The notes: generated by a model not told the origin, from the letters alone. Shown: positions 28,046-37,741, counted from the stretch's first letter. The stretch is 64,000 nucleotides of DNA from Brevibacterium linens ATCC 9172 (GCF_900169165.1 NZ_FXYY01000004.1:62001-126000), one strand, 5' to 3'. Program-made: numbers and translations.

Positions 28046-28495
28046 GTGACCACAGATGACGAGACGGAACCGGGCGGCCGGAGGAGGGCTGATTCGGTGA
28101 CGGCGGCAGGCGAGCGCAGCGATTCGGGATCCGCCGTCGCCGAGTTCGCGCTCATCGCCTCGCTGCTGGCCCTCATCCTGGCCGGAGCCCTGCAGATCGG
28201 TCTCGTCATCCATGTCCGCAACACGGTCATCGACTCCGCCATCGCCGGAGCGAGGCAGGCGAGCCTGGCCGATCAGACTCCCCGCGACGGACAGAAGCTC
28301 ACCCGCGACCTCATCCGTGTGTCCGTGGGCGAGCGCTATGCCCAGAAGGTCACCGTCTCGACGTCGCAGCGCGGTGCCGTCGAGATCGTCGAGGTGCAGG
28401 TGACGACCCCGCTGCCGGTCCTCGGCCTGTGGGGACCGCCCGAGGTCTGGGACCTGCGCGGTCGATCCATCGTCGAGGACATCGACCGTGACTGA
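28046..28495 (+). CDS. TadE-like pseudopilin
   Basis: 149 residues, GTG start. GSAVAEFALIASLLALILAGALQIGLVIHVRNTV (about 28-62) is the TadE-like N-terminal helix with its conserved Glu, followed by a small periplasmic-type domain. TadE-like proteins are processed minor pilins of the Flp pilus. It overlaps the next gene by eight bases. Confidence 0.82.
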   Translation: MTTDDETEPGGRRRADSVTAAGERSDSGSAVAEFALIASLLALILAGALQIGLVIHVRNTVIDSAIAGARQASLADQTPRDGQKLTRDLIRVSVGERYAQKVTVSTSQRGAVEIVEVQVTTPLPVLGLWGPPEVWDLRGRSIVEDIDRD

Positions 28496-28937
28496 GCCCG
28501 AGGTTGCTCAGGGAGTCGCGGCCGACGACGCAGACGAGGGAACAGCGGTCATCGAGTTCGTCTTCGCCTCCATCGTCCTGCTCATCCCGGTCATCTACCT
28601 CATGCTCACCCTGTCTCAGCTGCAGGCGGCCAGCTATGCGACCACCTCGGCGGCGATGTCGGCCTCACGCATCGCCGCCCGCGACGCGAACCCTTCGGAG
28701 GCTCGAGCCCACGCCGTCGCGAAGATGCATTTCGCGGACTTCGGGCTGCGGGATGCGCCGACTTCCATCACCTACTCGTGCGCCGGGCCCTGTGGACAGG
28801 CCGGGTCCCTCGTGACCGCAAGAGTCGAAACGAAGGTGTCTCTGCCCGGGTTCCCGCTCCTCTTCGGCCCCGACCGTTCGCCGCACATCACGTTGCGCGC
28901 GAACCATACCGACGTCGTCGCCGCAGGCGGCCAGTGA
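28488..28937 (+). CDS. TadE/TadF-like minor pilin
   Basis: 149 residues, GTG start overlapping the previous gene. EGTAVIEFVFASIVLLIPVIYLMLTLSQLQAASYATTSAA is the TadE-type helix (about 17-56). The rest contains two cysteines (CAGPC) that may form a disulfide outside the membrane. Role as minor pilin is inferred from family and operon. Confidence 0.82.
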   Translation: MTEPEVAQGVAADDADEGTAVIEFVFASIVLLIPVIYLMLTLSQLQAASYATTSAAMSASRIAARDANPSEARAHAVAKMHFADFGLRDAPTSITYSCAGPCGQAGSLVTARVETKVSLPGFPLLFGPDRSPHITLRANHTDVVAAGGQ

Positions 28938-28938
28938 T

Positions 28939-29424
28939 ATGTCGACCACGGGAGAGCACAGATCGGAACGACGCGAGGATTCGACGCGCGGTCAAGAGTC
29001 GGATCATGATTCGGATGCCGGGTCCATCACGCCGCTGGCCATCGGCTTCGTCGTCATCGCCTTGCTGCTGGCCTTCCTCATCGCAGCCCTGACCGATCTG
29101 CACATGGCCCGCCGTGAGCTGCAGGGGCTGGCCGACTCTGCGGCGCTGGCTGCCTCCGACTCGTTCGAACCGGCTCCCGGTGACGATCCCGGGCTCGTGT
29201 TCTCACCTCCGGCGGCCGAACGCGCCGCCGGACGGTACCTCGACGCGGTGCCGACTCCGAAGGACATGGGCGATCTGCGGTTGAGTGCCGATGCGGATGG
29301 GGCGCATTCGGTGCGCATCCGCATCGAGGCACGCTACTCTCCGGCGCTGCTCTCACCGTTCGTGCCCGGTCTCATCGACCTCCACGCCACCGCTTATGCC
29401 CGGGGCGCCCTGCGCCTCGACTGA
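28939..29424 (+). CDS. TadG-like pilus assembly protein (Flp TadE/G N-terminal domain)
   Basis: 161 residues. DAGSITPLAIGFVVIALLLAFLIAALTDLHMARRELQGLADSAALAASD is the signature of the putative Flp pilus-assembly TadE/G domain. The protein is short for TadG, which often adds a VWA domain, so it is the N-terminal domain only. Starts two bases after the previous gene. Confidence 0.8.
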   Translation: MSTTGEHRSERREDSTRGQESDHDSDAGSITPLAIGFVVIALLLAFLIAALTDLHMARRELQGLADSAALAASDSFEPAPGDDPGLVFSPPAAERAAGRYLDAVPTPKDMGDLRLSADADGAHSVRIRIEARYSPALLSPFVPGLIDLHATAYARGALRLD

Positions 29425-29570
29425 TCGTGGCCCGTCGTCGTCACTTCGCCTCCGATACCTGTGGATTCCGGGCCCACTCACACGCCTTGAGGCTGTGGAT
29501 GCCCGCACCGTTTCCACAGGATGTCTTCTCTCTCTTGCCCGAACAGTGCGATCGCGGTGAGTCTGTGGGC

Positions 29571-32500
29571 ATGAGAACTCTGGGCCTCGTCCACCGCCTC
29601 GAGACGAACGGAGCCGTCACGAGCATCAGCCTCGAAGCTGATTCAGCCCAACCGGCCGTCGCCGTCTTCCGGTCTGCTCTCGGACCCGAGTTGATGCATC
29701 AGGACCTCATCACCGGCAACCGGCTCGAGAATCGCAGCGTCGAGTCGATCAGCTGGGGTCACTGGCAGCGACTCAATCCGATCACCGTCGTCGGGGCGGA
29801 CTCTCTGCGCACTGCCGACACCTGTGCCGTCTCCGCACGGACGAGCGTATCCGTCCTGGCGGGGCCCGACTCCGGCTTCACTCTGAGCCTCGACCCTCGG
29901 CGAGCCTGCCTGGCCCGACTGTCCCACACCGATTGCCTGACCGTCATCGACCCCAGCATCTCCCGCACCCCACAGCCGCTGCGACTCGATGCCACAGGAG
30001 ATCAGCCCACAATGCGATTGGGAACGACTGTGCTCGCACCGGGCACAGCAGATGGTTCGTCCGCCCGTGATTCGTCCTCGACCGCCCATTCGACTCCGCC
30101 GATCCGGTCCCCGCCGCTGCACCACAGCGATGACATCCACATCGCCCCGAAGACGATCGACGATCCTCGGCCGGCCAGACCCCCACAATGGTGGACGTTC
30201 CTCATCCCCGTCGGCATCGGCGTGGTGCTGGCCGTGGCCACCGGAATGTGGTGGTTCCTCCTCTTCAGCGTCTCGGCCCCGCTCTCCGGGTGGGTCGCCT
30301 ACCTGGTGGAGAAGAAGCGCTTCACTCGTGACAGCGCACAATGCCGACTCGACCGTGACGAAGCGTTGGCCGAGGCGCGAGCCAGGCTGCGCCGGCTCGA
30401 GGCGGCGCAGCGACACAGGATCTTCTCTTCCCCTGGCCTGTGCCTGGGTTTCGGGACGGTCTTCAGCGACCTCACCATCGACGAACAGCTGCAGGACGGA
30501 ACCGACCACGTCGACGGTCGAGTCGTCTGCGCCGATATGCCGATCCGCATCGATCCGCGCACAACGACGGTCACCGTCAGCGGGACACCGACAGTCCTGC
30601 GCACTATGGCCTTTGCCTGGCTGGCCGACCGGCGATTCAGATGGCGGCCGGAGTCCGAACTGGCACTGCTGCCGGAACTGGCAGGCACCGAGTTCTCCGA
30701 CGACTGCGCATCGACCACGGTCCGGTCCGGTACCCGCGCAGACACCAACATGGACGATCCCATCTCGGTCACCCTCGACGAGGAGGTCGACCCCGCCGTT
30801 CTCACGCTCACCGCCCCGCATGCCGGCTCTGCGGTCTCGATGACGGTCGGCACCCTCGCGCAGGCTCGCGCCGACTCCTCGACCGCCCCCGGCGGCCCGG
30901 TACCCGGACGGACGTTCATCGCCACGCTCATGCCGGCCGCACGATTCGTCACCCTGAACTGTGGCCGCTCTGCCGATACCGGCACCCGCGCCTGGCCCGA
31001 CCACGGGCTCGGCGAACTCTGCGACGATGCGCCCGAATCCATTCGGAACCGGTGGCGGTCTCCCGCCGCGGGGCCGGTGCCGATCGGTCGCGGAACCGAC
31101 GGTGAGACCGGCATCGATCTGTTCTCCGACGGTCCCCACGCTCTCGTCGCCGGCACCACGGGCAGCGGGAAATCCCTGCTCCTGCAGACATGGCTGCTGT
31201 CGATGGCCTTGGCACAGCCGCCGCGGCGACTGCGCTTCGTGCTCATCGACTTCAAGGGCGGGGCCACGTTCTCACCACTACAGAAGCTGCCGCACACCGA
31301 CAGTGTGCTCGACGATTTCGACTCCGGTCTGGCCTTTCGCGCTCTCGTCTCGGTGCGCGCCGAGATCACCCATCGGGAACGACTGCTGGCCGATCACGGG
31401 TGCGCCGATGTCGCCGACCTCGCTGACCCTCCCCCACGCCTCGTCGTCGTCATCGACGAGTTCCATGCACTCATGGCGACCCACCCGCGAGCCGCCGACC
31501 TGCTTGAACACCTCACCGCCCTGGGCAGGTCCCTCGGCGTTCACCTCATTCTCGCCACTCAGCGCCCCATGGGCGTCGTGACCGGGCAGATGAAGGCGAA
31601 CATCAACGTCCGCGTGTGCCTGCGAGTGCGCGATGAGACCGATTCCTTCGACGTCATCGGCACGGAGGCGGGCGCGTTCCTGCCCGCGGACAAACCCGGC
31701 GCCGCCTGCCTGGACTCCGGGATCAGCGTCACCCGGTTCCGCGTGGCGGTGCCGTTCGGACATGACACCCACGCCGAGGCGGCCCTCCGACCCCGTATTC
31801 GCTCCTGGGGTCGGGGACCGGTTCCGTCCCTGGCCGGCGGCGTCGTCGGCGTCGACGTCGACAACATCGTCACAGCGGCCGGGGACAGTGCCGATCCCGG
31901 GGAACCGTCGGTTCAGCGGCAGGTGGTGCTGCCGCCCCTGCCGGAACCGGATGAGGTGGCAGGCGGTGAACCTTTCGCCGGGGTCACAGGGATCGTCGAT
32001 GTTCCCAGTCAGCAGCTGCAGGAGAAGTGGACATTCGACCCGGATGCGGACGGTTCCACGATCCTCACGGGCGGCAGCCCGGACACCGTGGAATCCGTGC
32101 TCGCGACCATGGCACGAGCGGCCGCCCCGACCCGACGGATCATCGCAATCGGCAGGATCGCCCCAGCCCTCGACTGGGCCGAGATCAGCTGCGGCATGAA
32201 CACGGGCTGGCAGATTCAGGCGGTTCTCGACCATCTCGCGGCCGGTGCGGATCCGGGTAGGTTCCTGCACGACGGCAGAGGCGCCGATGCCCCGACGAGT
32301 TCGGGGCCGAGTCGACAGCCGCCGAGCCTGCTCGTGTGCAGCAATTGGGCCGAATTCGTCGACTCGCTCGACCACTGCTGGGCCGAACGAGCCGAACGTC
32401 TGCTCGGGCACGGTGCCGGATCAGATCTCGTTTTCCTGCTCGCCGGGTGCCGGAACATGACGAGCAGAAGCTCGCGGTTCGCCACTCAGATCGTCTTTCC

Positions 32501-33242
32501 TCCCGAGGCCGGGGACGACGGGACGAGTGTCGGACTCAGCCGCCAGCGATTCGCCGGCAGATGGCCGGATCTGCGCGCCGTCATCCGCGGCCCCTGCGCA
32601 CAGGCTGCCGGCGGGGACGGTGCCGATGTGCAATTCGCACCCGACGTCGCGGCACGATTCGATTCGTCGATGTCCGGGGCGGGCACGAGCATCCTCGGCG
32701 GACCACCCGGCATTCCGGAGTCCCGAAAGGGATTCGCTCCACGCTGGCGGGGTCTTGACCAACCTGCGGTCGCGTCCGAGGAACCTTTCGGCAGCATGCC
32801 GGGCGGCATCCCCATCGGTGTCGACGCATTCGGCGACCCTGTCATGTGGGATCCCCGGCGGGACGGTTCGGTGCTCACGGTTCGCGGCTCTCCGCAGAGC
32901 GGCAAGACCGGATTCGCGACCTACCTGGGCAGCCTCGGCGTGGTCGATGTCCACGATGATGCGCATCTGGAGTCGGACCCGCTCGACTGGGATCTGCTCG
33001 ACGGACACGACCATGTGCTCACCGCGCCGACACGGTTCACTCCCGGCTATGGTTCCCCGCTGGCCAAGGCTCAGAATCTCGGGCCGCTGCTCGTGCTCGG
33101 CGTACACACCGGGCAGGATCTCACCGCGCTCGGAGTGCTGCGACAGGCTCCGCTCGACGGGCTGGCTGGGACGGGCTGGTTCGTCACCGAGGATCAGGCC
33201 CGCCCCGTCCGCGTCGTCAGCCTCGATGGGAGTCGAACCTGA
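29571..33242 (+). CDS. FtsK/SpoIIIE-type ATPase, EccC/EssC-like
   Basis: 1,223 residues from the ATG at 29571; a GTG at 29427 in frame lacks a ribosome site. Two membrane helices at about 206-243 (WWTFLIPVGIGVVLAVATGMWW and a second), then a first ATPase domain with Walker A GTTGSGKS (about 528-535) and Walker B LVVVIDEFHALM (about 627), and a C-terminal domain with Walker A GSPQSGKT (about 1105). Paired FtsK domains after two helices are the plan of EccC/EssC, the motor of type VII secretion. No WXG100 substrate or other Ecc gene is in the window, and the pilus genes precede it directly, so its system is uncertain. Confidence 0.8.
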   Translation: MRTLGLVHRLETNGAVTSISLEADSAQPAVAVFRSALGPELMHQDLITGNRLENRSVESISWGHWQRLNPITVVGADSLRTADTCAVSARTSVSVLAGPDSGFTLSLDPRRACLARLSHTDCLTVIDPSISRTPQPLRLDATGDQPTMRLGTTVLAPGTADGSSARDSSSTAHSTPPIRSPPLHHSDDIHIAPKTIDDPRPARPPQWWTFLIPVGIGVVLAVATGMWWFLLFSVSAPLSGWVAYLVEKKRFTRDSAQCRLDRDEALAEARARLRRLEAAQRHRIFSSPGLCLGFGTVFSDLTIDEQLQDGTDHVDGRVVCADMPIRIDPRTTTVTVSGTPTVLRTMAFAWLADRRFRWRPESELALLPELAGTEFSDDCASTTVRSGTRADTNMDDPISVTLDEEVDPAVLTLTAPHAGSAVSMTVGTLAQARADSSTAPGGPVPGRTFIATLMPAARFVTLNCGRSADTGTRAWPDHGLGELCDDAPESIRNRWRSPAAGPVPIGRGTDGETGIDLFSDGPHALVAGTTGSGKSLLLQTWLLSMALAQPPRRLRFVLIDFKGGATFSPLQKLPHTDSVLDDFDSGLAFRALVSVRAEITHRERLLADHGCADVADLADPPPRLVVVIDEFHALMATHPRAADLLEHLTALGRSLGVHLILATQRPMGVVTGQMKANINVRVCLRVRDETDSFDVIGTEAGAFLPADKPGAACLDSGISVTRFRVAVPFGHDTHAEAALRPRIRSWGRGPVPSLAGGVVGVDVDNIVTAAGDSADPGEPSVQRQVVLPPLPEPDEVAGGEPFAGVTGIVDVPSQQLQEKWTFDPDADGSTILTGGSPDTVESVLATMARAAAPTRRIIAIGRIAPALDWAEISCGMNTGWQIQAVLDHLAAGADPGRFLHDGRGADAPTSSGPSRQPPSLLVCSNWAEFVDSLDHCWAERAERLLGHGAGSDLVFLLAGCRNMTSRSSRFATQIVFPPEAGDDGTSVGLSRQRFAGRWPDLRAVIRGPCAQAAGGDGADVQFAPDVAARFDSSMSGAGTSILGGPPGIPESRKGFAPRWRGLDQPAVASEEPFGSMPGGIPIGVDAFGDPVMWDPRRDGSVLTVRGSPQSGKTGFATYLGSLGVVDVHDDAHLESDPLDWDLLDGHDHVLTAPTRFTPGYGSPLAKAQNLGPLLVLGVHTGQDLTALGVLRQAPLDGLAGTGWFVTEDQARPVRVVSLDGSRT

Positions 33243-33243
33243 C

Positions 33244-34284
33244 TCAGCTCACGTCGGCAGGAGGTCCTGAGAGAGTCTCGTAGCGGTAGAGCTCGGTCGC
33301 GGTTCCCGCTTCGAGCAGCCGGTCGGCGAGAGCGGAGATCACGGGCATTCCGCTCGTGACTTCGATGACGACATCGGCATCGACCGACAGCCGGGCCAGC
33401 AGGAGTTCGGCATCGGCGACGGCCGCGGCGAAGTCCTCGCCCGTCGTGTCGGCGGCATGATCGCGGGTTTCGAACATCGATCCGAGGATGAGCTCGGTCG
33501 GCGGCTCCTCGTCGACCTGATCGACGACAGCGGACCCGTCACCGGGTCCGTCTCCGGCACCTGGTTCACCGGCCGAGGGCAGAACACCGGCTGTCTCATC
33601 GGCTTCCCTCGCATACGACACGGCGAAGGCACTGAGCCCACCCGCCTCGGCGGTTCCGGCCGCGCCGTTCAGCAGAGCAGCACCGTGAGCACCGGCCGCC
33701 TCGGAGAGGAACGCGTTGTTCACCTGTCCGATGGTCAGTGGGCCGACGGCATCGTCGCGGTTGACTGCGGTGTACCAGTTGAGGAACGCCTTCGTCAGCT
33801 TCACCGAACCGGTGGCGACGATCTCGAGGTCCTCGGCCCGACCGCCTCCTGCCGGGGGCAGAGCACCGGCGGGCACCTTGATCACGCGAGTCGTCGTCAG
33901 CGGGGTGAAGCCGAGTGCCTGCGCGAAGCCCTCGCCCGGGCTGCCGGCGTGCACACGGGCGCGCAGATCGAGGCCTTCGAGCGCGGTTCCCCGCGTCTCG
34001 GCACACACCGCCTCGAAGAGTTCTCGCCCCTGACCATGGCCCTGTTCCTCGGCGGCGACCTCCACATGGACCCATGCCCGGTAGGGGTGAAGCGGGGATT
34101 CGGCGATTGCGGCGGCTCCGACGGGAACGTCGGGGACCACCTCGGCGATGACGGAGCGGATCAGCGGCGAATCCGAGGACGGACGGAACAGGGACCTGGC
34201 CATATGACCGGCCGGGGTGGTCGCATCGGCGAACACCTCATTCAGGCGCAGATCGTCACCGTCGGTCAGCTCTCGAATCGGCAT
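33244..34284 (-). CDS. GNAT-family N-acetyltransferase
   Basis: 346 residues. The N-terminal half has a GNAT fold: IREL start, AWVHVEVAAEEQGHGQGRELFEAVC (acetyl-CoA binding loop, QxxGxG-type) and GFAQALGF. The C-terminal half carries an acidic insert (about 215-260) and a second region that may be another GNAT-like domain. Its 3' end faces the ATPase gene with one base between the stops. Substrate unknown. Confidence 0.75.
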   Translation of the reverse strand: MPIRELTDGDDLRLNEVFADATTPAGHMARSLFRPSSDSPLIRSVIAEVVPDVPVGAAAIAESPLHPYRAWVHVEVAAEEQGHGQGRELFEAVCAETRGTALEGLDLRARVHAGSPGEGFAQALGFTPLTTTRVIKVPAGALPPAGGGRAEDLEIVATGSVKLTKAFLNWYTAVNRDDAVGPLTIGQVNNAFLSEAAGAHGAALLNGAAGTAEAGGLSAFAVSYAREADETAGVLPSAGEPGAGDGPGDGSAVVDQVDEEPPTELILGSMFETRDHAADTTGEDFAAAVADAELLLARLSVDADVVIEVTSGMPVISALADRLLEAGTATELYRYETLSGPPADVS

Positions 34285-34328
34285 GTGCTCGCTCCTTGGG
34301 CGGTGGGGAACTTGATAATCTTGGCGTC

Positions 34329-35138
34329 ATGACTGACTTAAGCGATCCTACCGCCGCCGCGCACGCCGCGGCCACGACCATCAACGCCAACGCGGGCATC
34401 GACGCCCATGACGTCGCGCTTGTCCTCGGCTCCGGTTGGGGCGGGGCGGCGGACCTCCTCGGCGAGACCGTTGCCGAGATCTCCGCGGCCGAGGTCCCCG
34501 GATTCCATGCTCCGGCCGTCGAAGGCCACGGCGCGACCCTGCGCACGGTGCGTATCGAGGCCAGCGGCAAGCATGCGCTCGTCCTCGGATCGCGCACCCA
34601 CTACTACGAGGGCAAGGGGGTCCGCGCAGTCGCTCACGGTGTGCGCACCGCCGCTGCGGCCGGCTGCTCCTCGCTCGTGCTGACGAACGGGTGCGGCGGC
34701 CTCAACCGCAATTGGGCACCCGGCACCCCGGTGCTCATCTCCGATCACATCAACCTCACCGGGGCCTCCCCCATCGAGGGCGCGAACTTCGTCGATCTCA
34801 CCGATCTGTACTCCCCGCGGATGCGCGCCATCGCCAAGGAGATCGACCCGACGCTCGACGAAGGCGTGTACGCGCAGTTCCGCGGACCTCACTACGAGAC
34901 CCCCGCCGAGGTGCGCATGGCCGGGATCCTCGGTGCCGACCTCGTGGGCATGTCGACGACGTTGGAGGCCATCGCCGCACGTCAGGCCGGGTTCGAGCTC
35001 ATGGGCATCTCCCTGGTCACGAACCTCGCCGCCGGCATCCAGGAGACCCCGCTCTCCCATGCCGAAGTCATCGAAGCCGGAGCCGCAGCGGCCCCGCGCA
35101 TCTCCCGTCTGCTCGCCGACATCGTCGCGAAGCTCTGA
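34329..35138 (+). CDS. punA: Purine-nucleoside phosphorylase
   Basis: Converts purine nucleosides and phosphate to base and (deoxy)ribose 1-phosphate. 269 residues from the ATG at 34329. LGSGWG near residue 30, the RTHYYEG phosphate-binding loop, LTNGCGGLN, FRGPHYETPAEVRM and GADLVGMSTTLEAIAA are the trimeric (class II) PNP signatures. The following mutase gene converts its sugar product, and the nucleoside import operon lies on the opposite strand nearby. Confidence 0.93.
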   Translation: MTDLSDPTAAAHAAATTINANAGIDAHDVALVLGSGWGGAADLLGETVAEISAAEVPGFHAPAVEGHGATLRTVRIEASGKHALVLGSRTHYYEGKGVRAVAHGVRTAAAAGCSSLVLTNGCGGLNRNWAPGTPVLISDHINLTGASPIEGANFVDLTDLYSPRMRAIAKEIDPTLDEGVYAQFRGPHYETPAEVRMAGILGADLVGMSTTLEAIAARQAGFELMGISLVTNLAAGIQETPLSHAEVIEAGAAAAPRISRLLADIVAKL

Positions 35139-35198
35139 GACGGCCCGGCCGACTCCGCACTCCCCCAACCCGCCACCGCGAACACGCAAAGGACTCAT

Positions 35199-37025
35199 AT
35201 GACCCGCGTAGCCGATCGCTTCAGACATGGATTCGACGCCGAGGTGGTCCGCGCCTGGATCGCCGATGACCCCGATCCGCAGACGGCCACCACCGTGGAA
35301 CACATCCTCGCCTCCGCGGAGGACGGCGACGAGGCGGCGATCGCCGACCTCGAGGACCGATTCTCCGGTCCCCTCGTCTTCGGCACCGCCGGCCTGCGCG
35401 GCGAGATCGCCGCCGGCCCGAACCGGATGAACCGGGCCGTCGTCATCCGGGCTGCCGCAGGGTTGGCCGCGTTCCTCGCCGAAACCGTCGGTGAGGGTTT
35501 CCGCGTCGTCATCGGCTGCGATGCCCGGTACAAGTCCGCGGAGTTCGCTCGAGATACCGCCGCCGTCATCACCGCCGCCGGCGGGGTCGCGATCCAGCTG
35601 CCCGACCAGCTGCCGACCCCGCTGTTGGCGTTCGCGCTGTCACAGCGGGGAGCGGATGCAGGTGTCATGGTCACGGCCAGCCATAACCCCCCGGCCGACA
35701 ACGGGTACAAGGTCTACCTGGGACAGCGTCCGCTGCAGGCCATCGAATCCGAGCCTGCTGCCGCCCTCGCCGGTGCCGGGGCGCAGATCGTCAGCCCGGC
35801 AGATGCGCTCATCGCCGAGAAGATCGCCGCGGTCGAATCCGTGGCCTCGGTGGCACGAGCCGAATCAGGGTGGGAGCACCTCGACGAGTCGATCGTCGAG
35901 GAGTACCTGTCTCGCATCGATGATCTGAGGGTGCGGGCCGAAGCGGATCTGTCGATCGTGCTCACCTCTCTGCACGGTGTCGGTGCCGGTGTCGCCGAGG
36001 CGGCGCTGACCCGCACCGGGTTCACGAACCTTCACCCGGTGACCTCCCAGCAGGCACCGGATCCGGATTTTCCGACCGTGTCGTTCCCGAATCCCGAGGA
36101 GGCCGGGGCTCTCGACGAGTCCTTCGCCCTGGCCCGTGAGGTCGGCGCCGAGCTCATCATCGCCAACGACCCGGACGCCGACCGGTTCTCCGCGGCCATT
36201 CCCGATGACTCTGCCGCGACCGGTTACCGACAGCTGTCCGGTGACGAGGTGGGGCTCCTCCTCGGTGAGGATGCCGCGACGCGCCTGACTGCGGGAACAC
36301 ATCATGCGGCGGGGGCGGAGGCTCCGGTGTTCGCGAACTCGATCGTATCCTCCCGTGGGCTGGCCGCCGCTGCCGCCAGCCACGGGTTCGCAGCGGTGAA
36401 CACGCTCACCGGGTTCAAGTGGATCTCCCGAGTTCCCAACCTTGTCTTCGGCTATGAAGAGGCGCTCGGCTACTGCGTCGATCCGGCTGCGGTCCGTGAC
36501 AAGGACGGCATTTCGGCGGCCGTGACCTTCGCGGCTCTGGCATCCCGGCTCAAAGCCGAGGGATCGAGCATCGAGGCCGAACTCGATCGGATCCGGGTCC
36601 GCGACGGCTACTTCGCCACCGCTCCTTTGAGCTTCCGCCTCGACGATGTCTCCCTCATCGCCACGGCGATGGCGAAGCTGCGCGAGAATCCTCCGGCCAC
36701 GCTGGCCGGCTCCCCCGTCGCCGAGGTCCACGACCTCGCAGCCGGGTATGAGGGGCTGCCTCCGACCGACGGAATCCTGCTGCTCTCGGAGTCGAACTCG
36801 CGGGTCATCGTGCGTCCTTCCGGCACCGAACCGAAGCTCAAGTGCTATCTCGAAGTCGTCGCCGAGCCCTCCGAGCTCCAGGCTGCGACCGATGCCGATG
36901 CCCGTGCGGCCGCCAGCGCAGGAGTGCGTCTGCCGGCCGCCTCGGCGAGTGCCTCCCTCAAACCGGCCCTCAAGGAACGCTTGACCTCGCTGAGCACCGA
37001 ACTCAAAACCTTCTTCGGCCTCTGA
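35199..37025 (+). CDS. pmmB: Phosphomannomutase/phosphoglucomutase family (phosphopentomutase role likely)
   Basis: 608 residues of the alpha-D-phosphohexomutase family. Active-site serine in TASHNPPADNGYKVY (about 160), metal-binding NDPDADRF, sugar-binding GYEEALGY, and phosphate-binding RPSGTEPKLKCYLEV are all intact. The gene follows punA as in mycobacteria (pmmB), and deoC is across the 56-bp palindrome, so isomerisation of ribose and deoxyribose 1-phosphate is the likely task. A GCCGCCTCGGCGA copy sits in the Ala-rich C-terminal linker. Confidence 0.87.
   Translation: MTRVADRFRHGFDAEVVRAWIADDPDPQTATTVEHILASAEDGDEAAIADLEDRFSGPLVFGTAGLRGEIAAGPNRMNRAVVIRAAAGLAAFLAETVGEGFRVVIGCDARYKSAEFARDTAAVITAAGGVAIQLPDQLPTPLLAFALSQRGADAGVMVTASHNPPADNGYKVYLGQRPLQAIESEPAAALAGAGAQIVSPADALIAEKIAAVESVASVARAESGWEHLDESIVEEYLSRIDDLRVRAEADLSIVLTSLHGVGAGVAEAALTRTGFTNLHPVTSQQAPDPDFPTVSFPNPEEAGALDESFALAREVGAELIIANDPDADRFSAAIPDDSAATGYRQLSGDEVGLLLGEDAATRLTAGTHHAAGAEAPVFANSIVSSRGLAAAAASHGFAAVNTLTGFKWISRVPNLVFGYEEALGYCVDPAAVRDKDGISAAVTFAALASRLKAEGSSIEAELDRIRVRDGYFATAPLSFRLDDVSLIATAMAKLRENPPATLAGSPVAEVHDLAAGYEGLPPTDGILLLSESNSRVIVRPSGTEPKLKCYLEVVAEPSELQAATDADARAAASAGVRLPAASASASLKPALKERLTSLSTELKTFFGL
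36936..36949 (+). repeat. GCCGCCTCGGCGA dispersed motif, copy in pmmB
   Basis: Read as Ala-Ala-Ser-Ala-Ser in the Ala-rich segment near the C-terminus of the mutase. Confidence 0.65.
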
Positions 37026-37034
37026 CCCCAATTA

Positions 37035-37090
37035 CCACGTGACGGCGGCCCAGCAACCTCGCGCGAGGTTGCTGGGCCGCCGTCAGGTAG
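37035..37090. repeat. 56-bp dispersed palindrome, copy 3
   Basis: Same element as at 13972 and 18407, here between the convergent pmmB and deoC genes. The inner 42 bases pair perfectly; CCACGTG replaces CTACCTG at the left end, and ATTA/TAAT extend it to 64 bp. It starts three bases after the deoC stop on the minus strand and ten after pmmB, so it could end both transcripts. Confidence 0.93.
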
Positions 37091-37093
37091 TAA

Positions 37094-37741
37094 TTAGAGG
37101 GAGTTGAGGATGGTGCGGCTGCCGGAGAGGCCCAGGCGGGACGCGCCGGCGGCGATCATCTCTTCGGCTGCCTCGGCAGTGCGGATTCCGCCGGAGGCCT
37201 TCACTCCCAGGCGGTCGCCCACGGTCTCGCGCATCAGAGACACAGCGTGAGCGCTGGCGCCTCCGGCGGGGTGGAACCCGGTCGACGTCTTGACGAATCC
37301 GGCTCCGGCGGCCTCGGCGCGGCGGCAGGCCTCGACGATCTGCTCATCGCCCAGCGCCGCCGACTCGATGATGACCTTGACGAGGGCGTCCCCGCTGGCC
37401 TCGACGACGCCGCGGATATCGGCCTCGAGTCCGTCGAAGTCCCCGGCGACGGCCTGTCCGATGTTGATGACCATGTCGACTTCGGCAGCACCGTCGGCGA
37501 CGGCCTGAGCAGCCTCGGCGGCCTTGATCTCCGGCTTCACCTGGCCGGAGGGGAATCCGACGACGGTGGCCACGACGAGCTCACCCGGATCGGTGATCGG
37601 CAGCATGGACGGTGACACGCAGATCGCGAGCACGCCCAGCTCCTTCGCTTCCGCCACGAGGGCGTCGACGTCGGCGGGGGTCGCTTCGGGCTTGAGCAGG
37701 GTGTGGTCGATAATGTTCGCGACATCGGTGCGGCTGGTCAT
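37094..37741 (-). CDS. deoC: Deoxyribose-phosphate aldolase
   Basis: Cleaves 2-deoxyribose 5-phosphate to acetaldehyde and glyceraldehyde 3-phosphate. 215 residues with [10 protein letters not shown] at the start, [20 protein letters not shown] and the Schiff-base lysine in [12 protein letters not shown]. Full length. It is the last gene of the minus-strand nucleoside operon, after deoA and a short gap with an 18-bp tandem repeat. Confidence 0.95.
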   Translation of the reverse strand: MTSRTDVANIIDHTLLKPEATPADVDALVAEAKELGVLAICVSPSMLPITDPGELVVATVVGFPSGQVKPEIKAAEAAQAVADGAAEVDMVINIGQAVAGDFDGLEADIRGVVEASGDALVKVIIESAALGDEQIVEACRRAEAAGAGFVKTSTGFHPAGGASAHAVSLMRETVGDRLGVKASGGIRTAEAAEEMIAAGASRLGLSGSRTILNSL

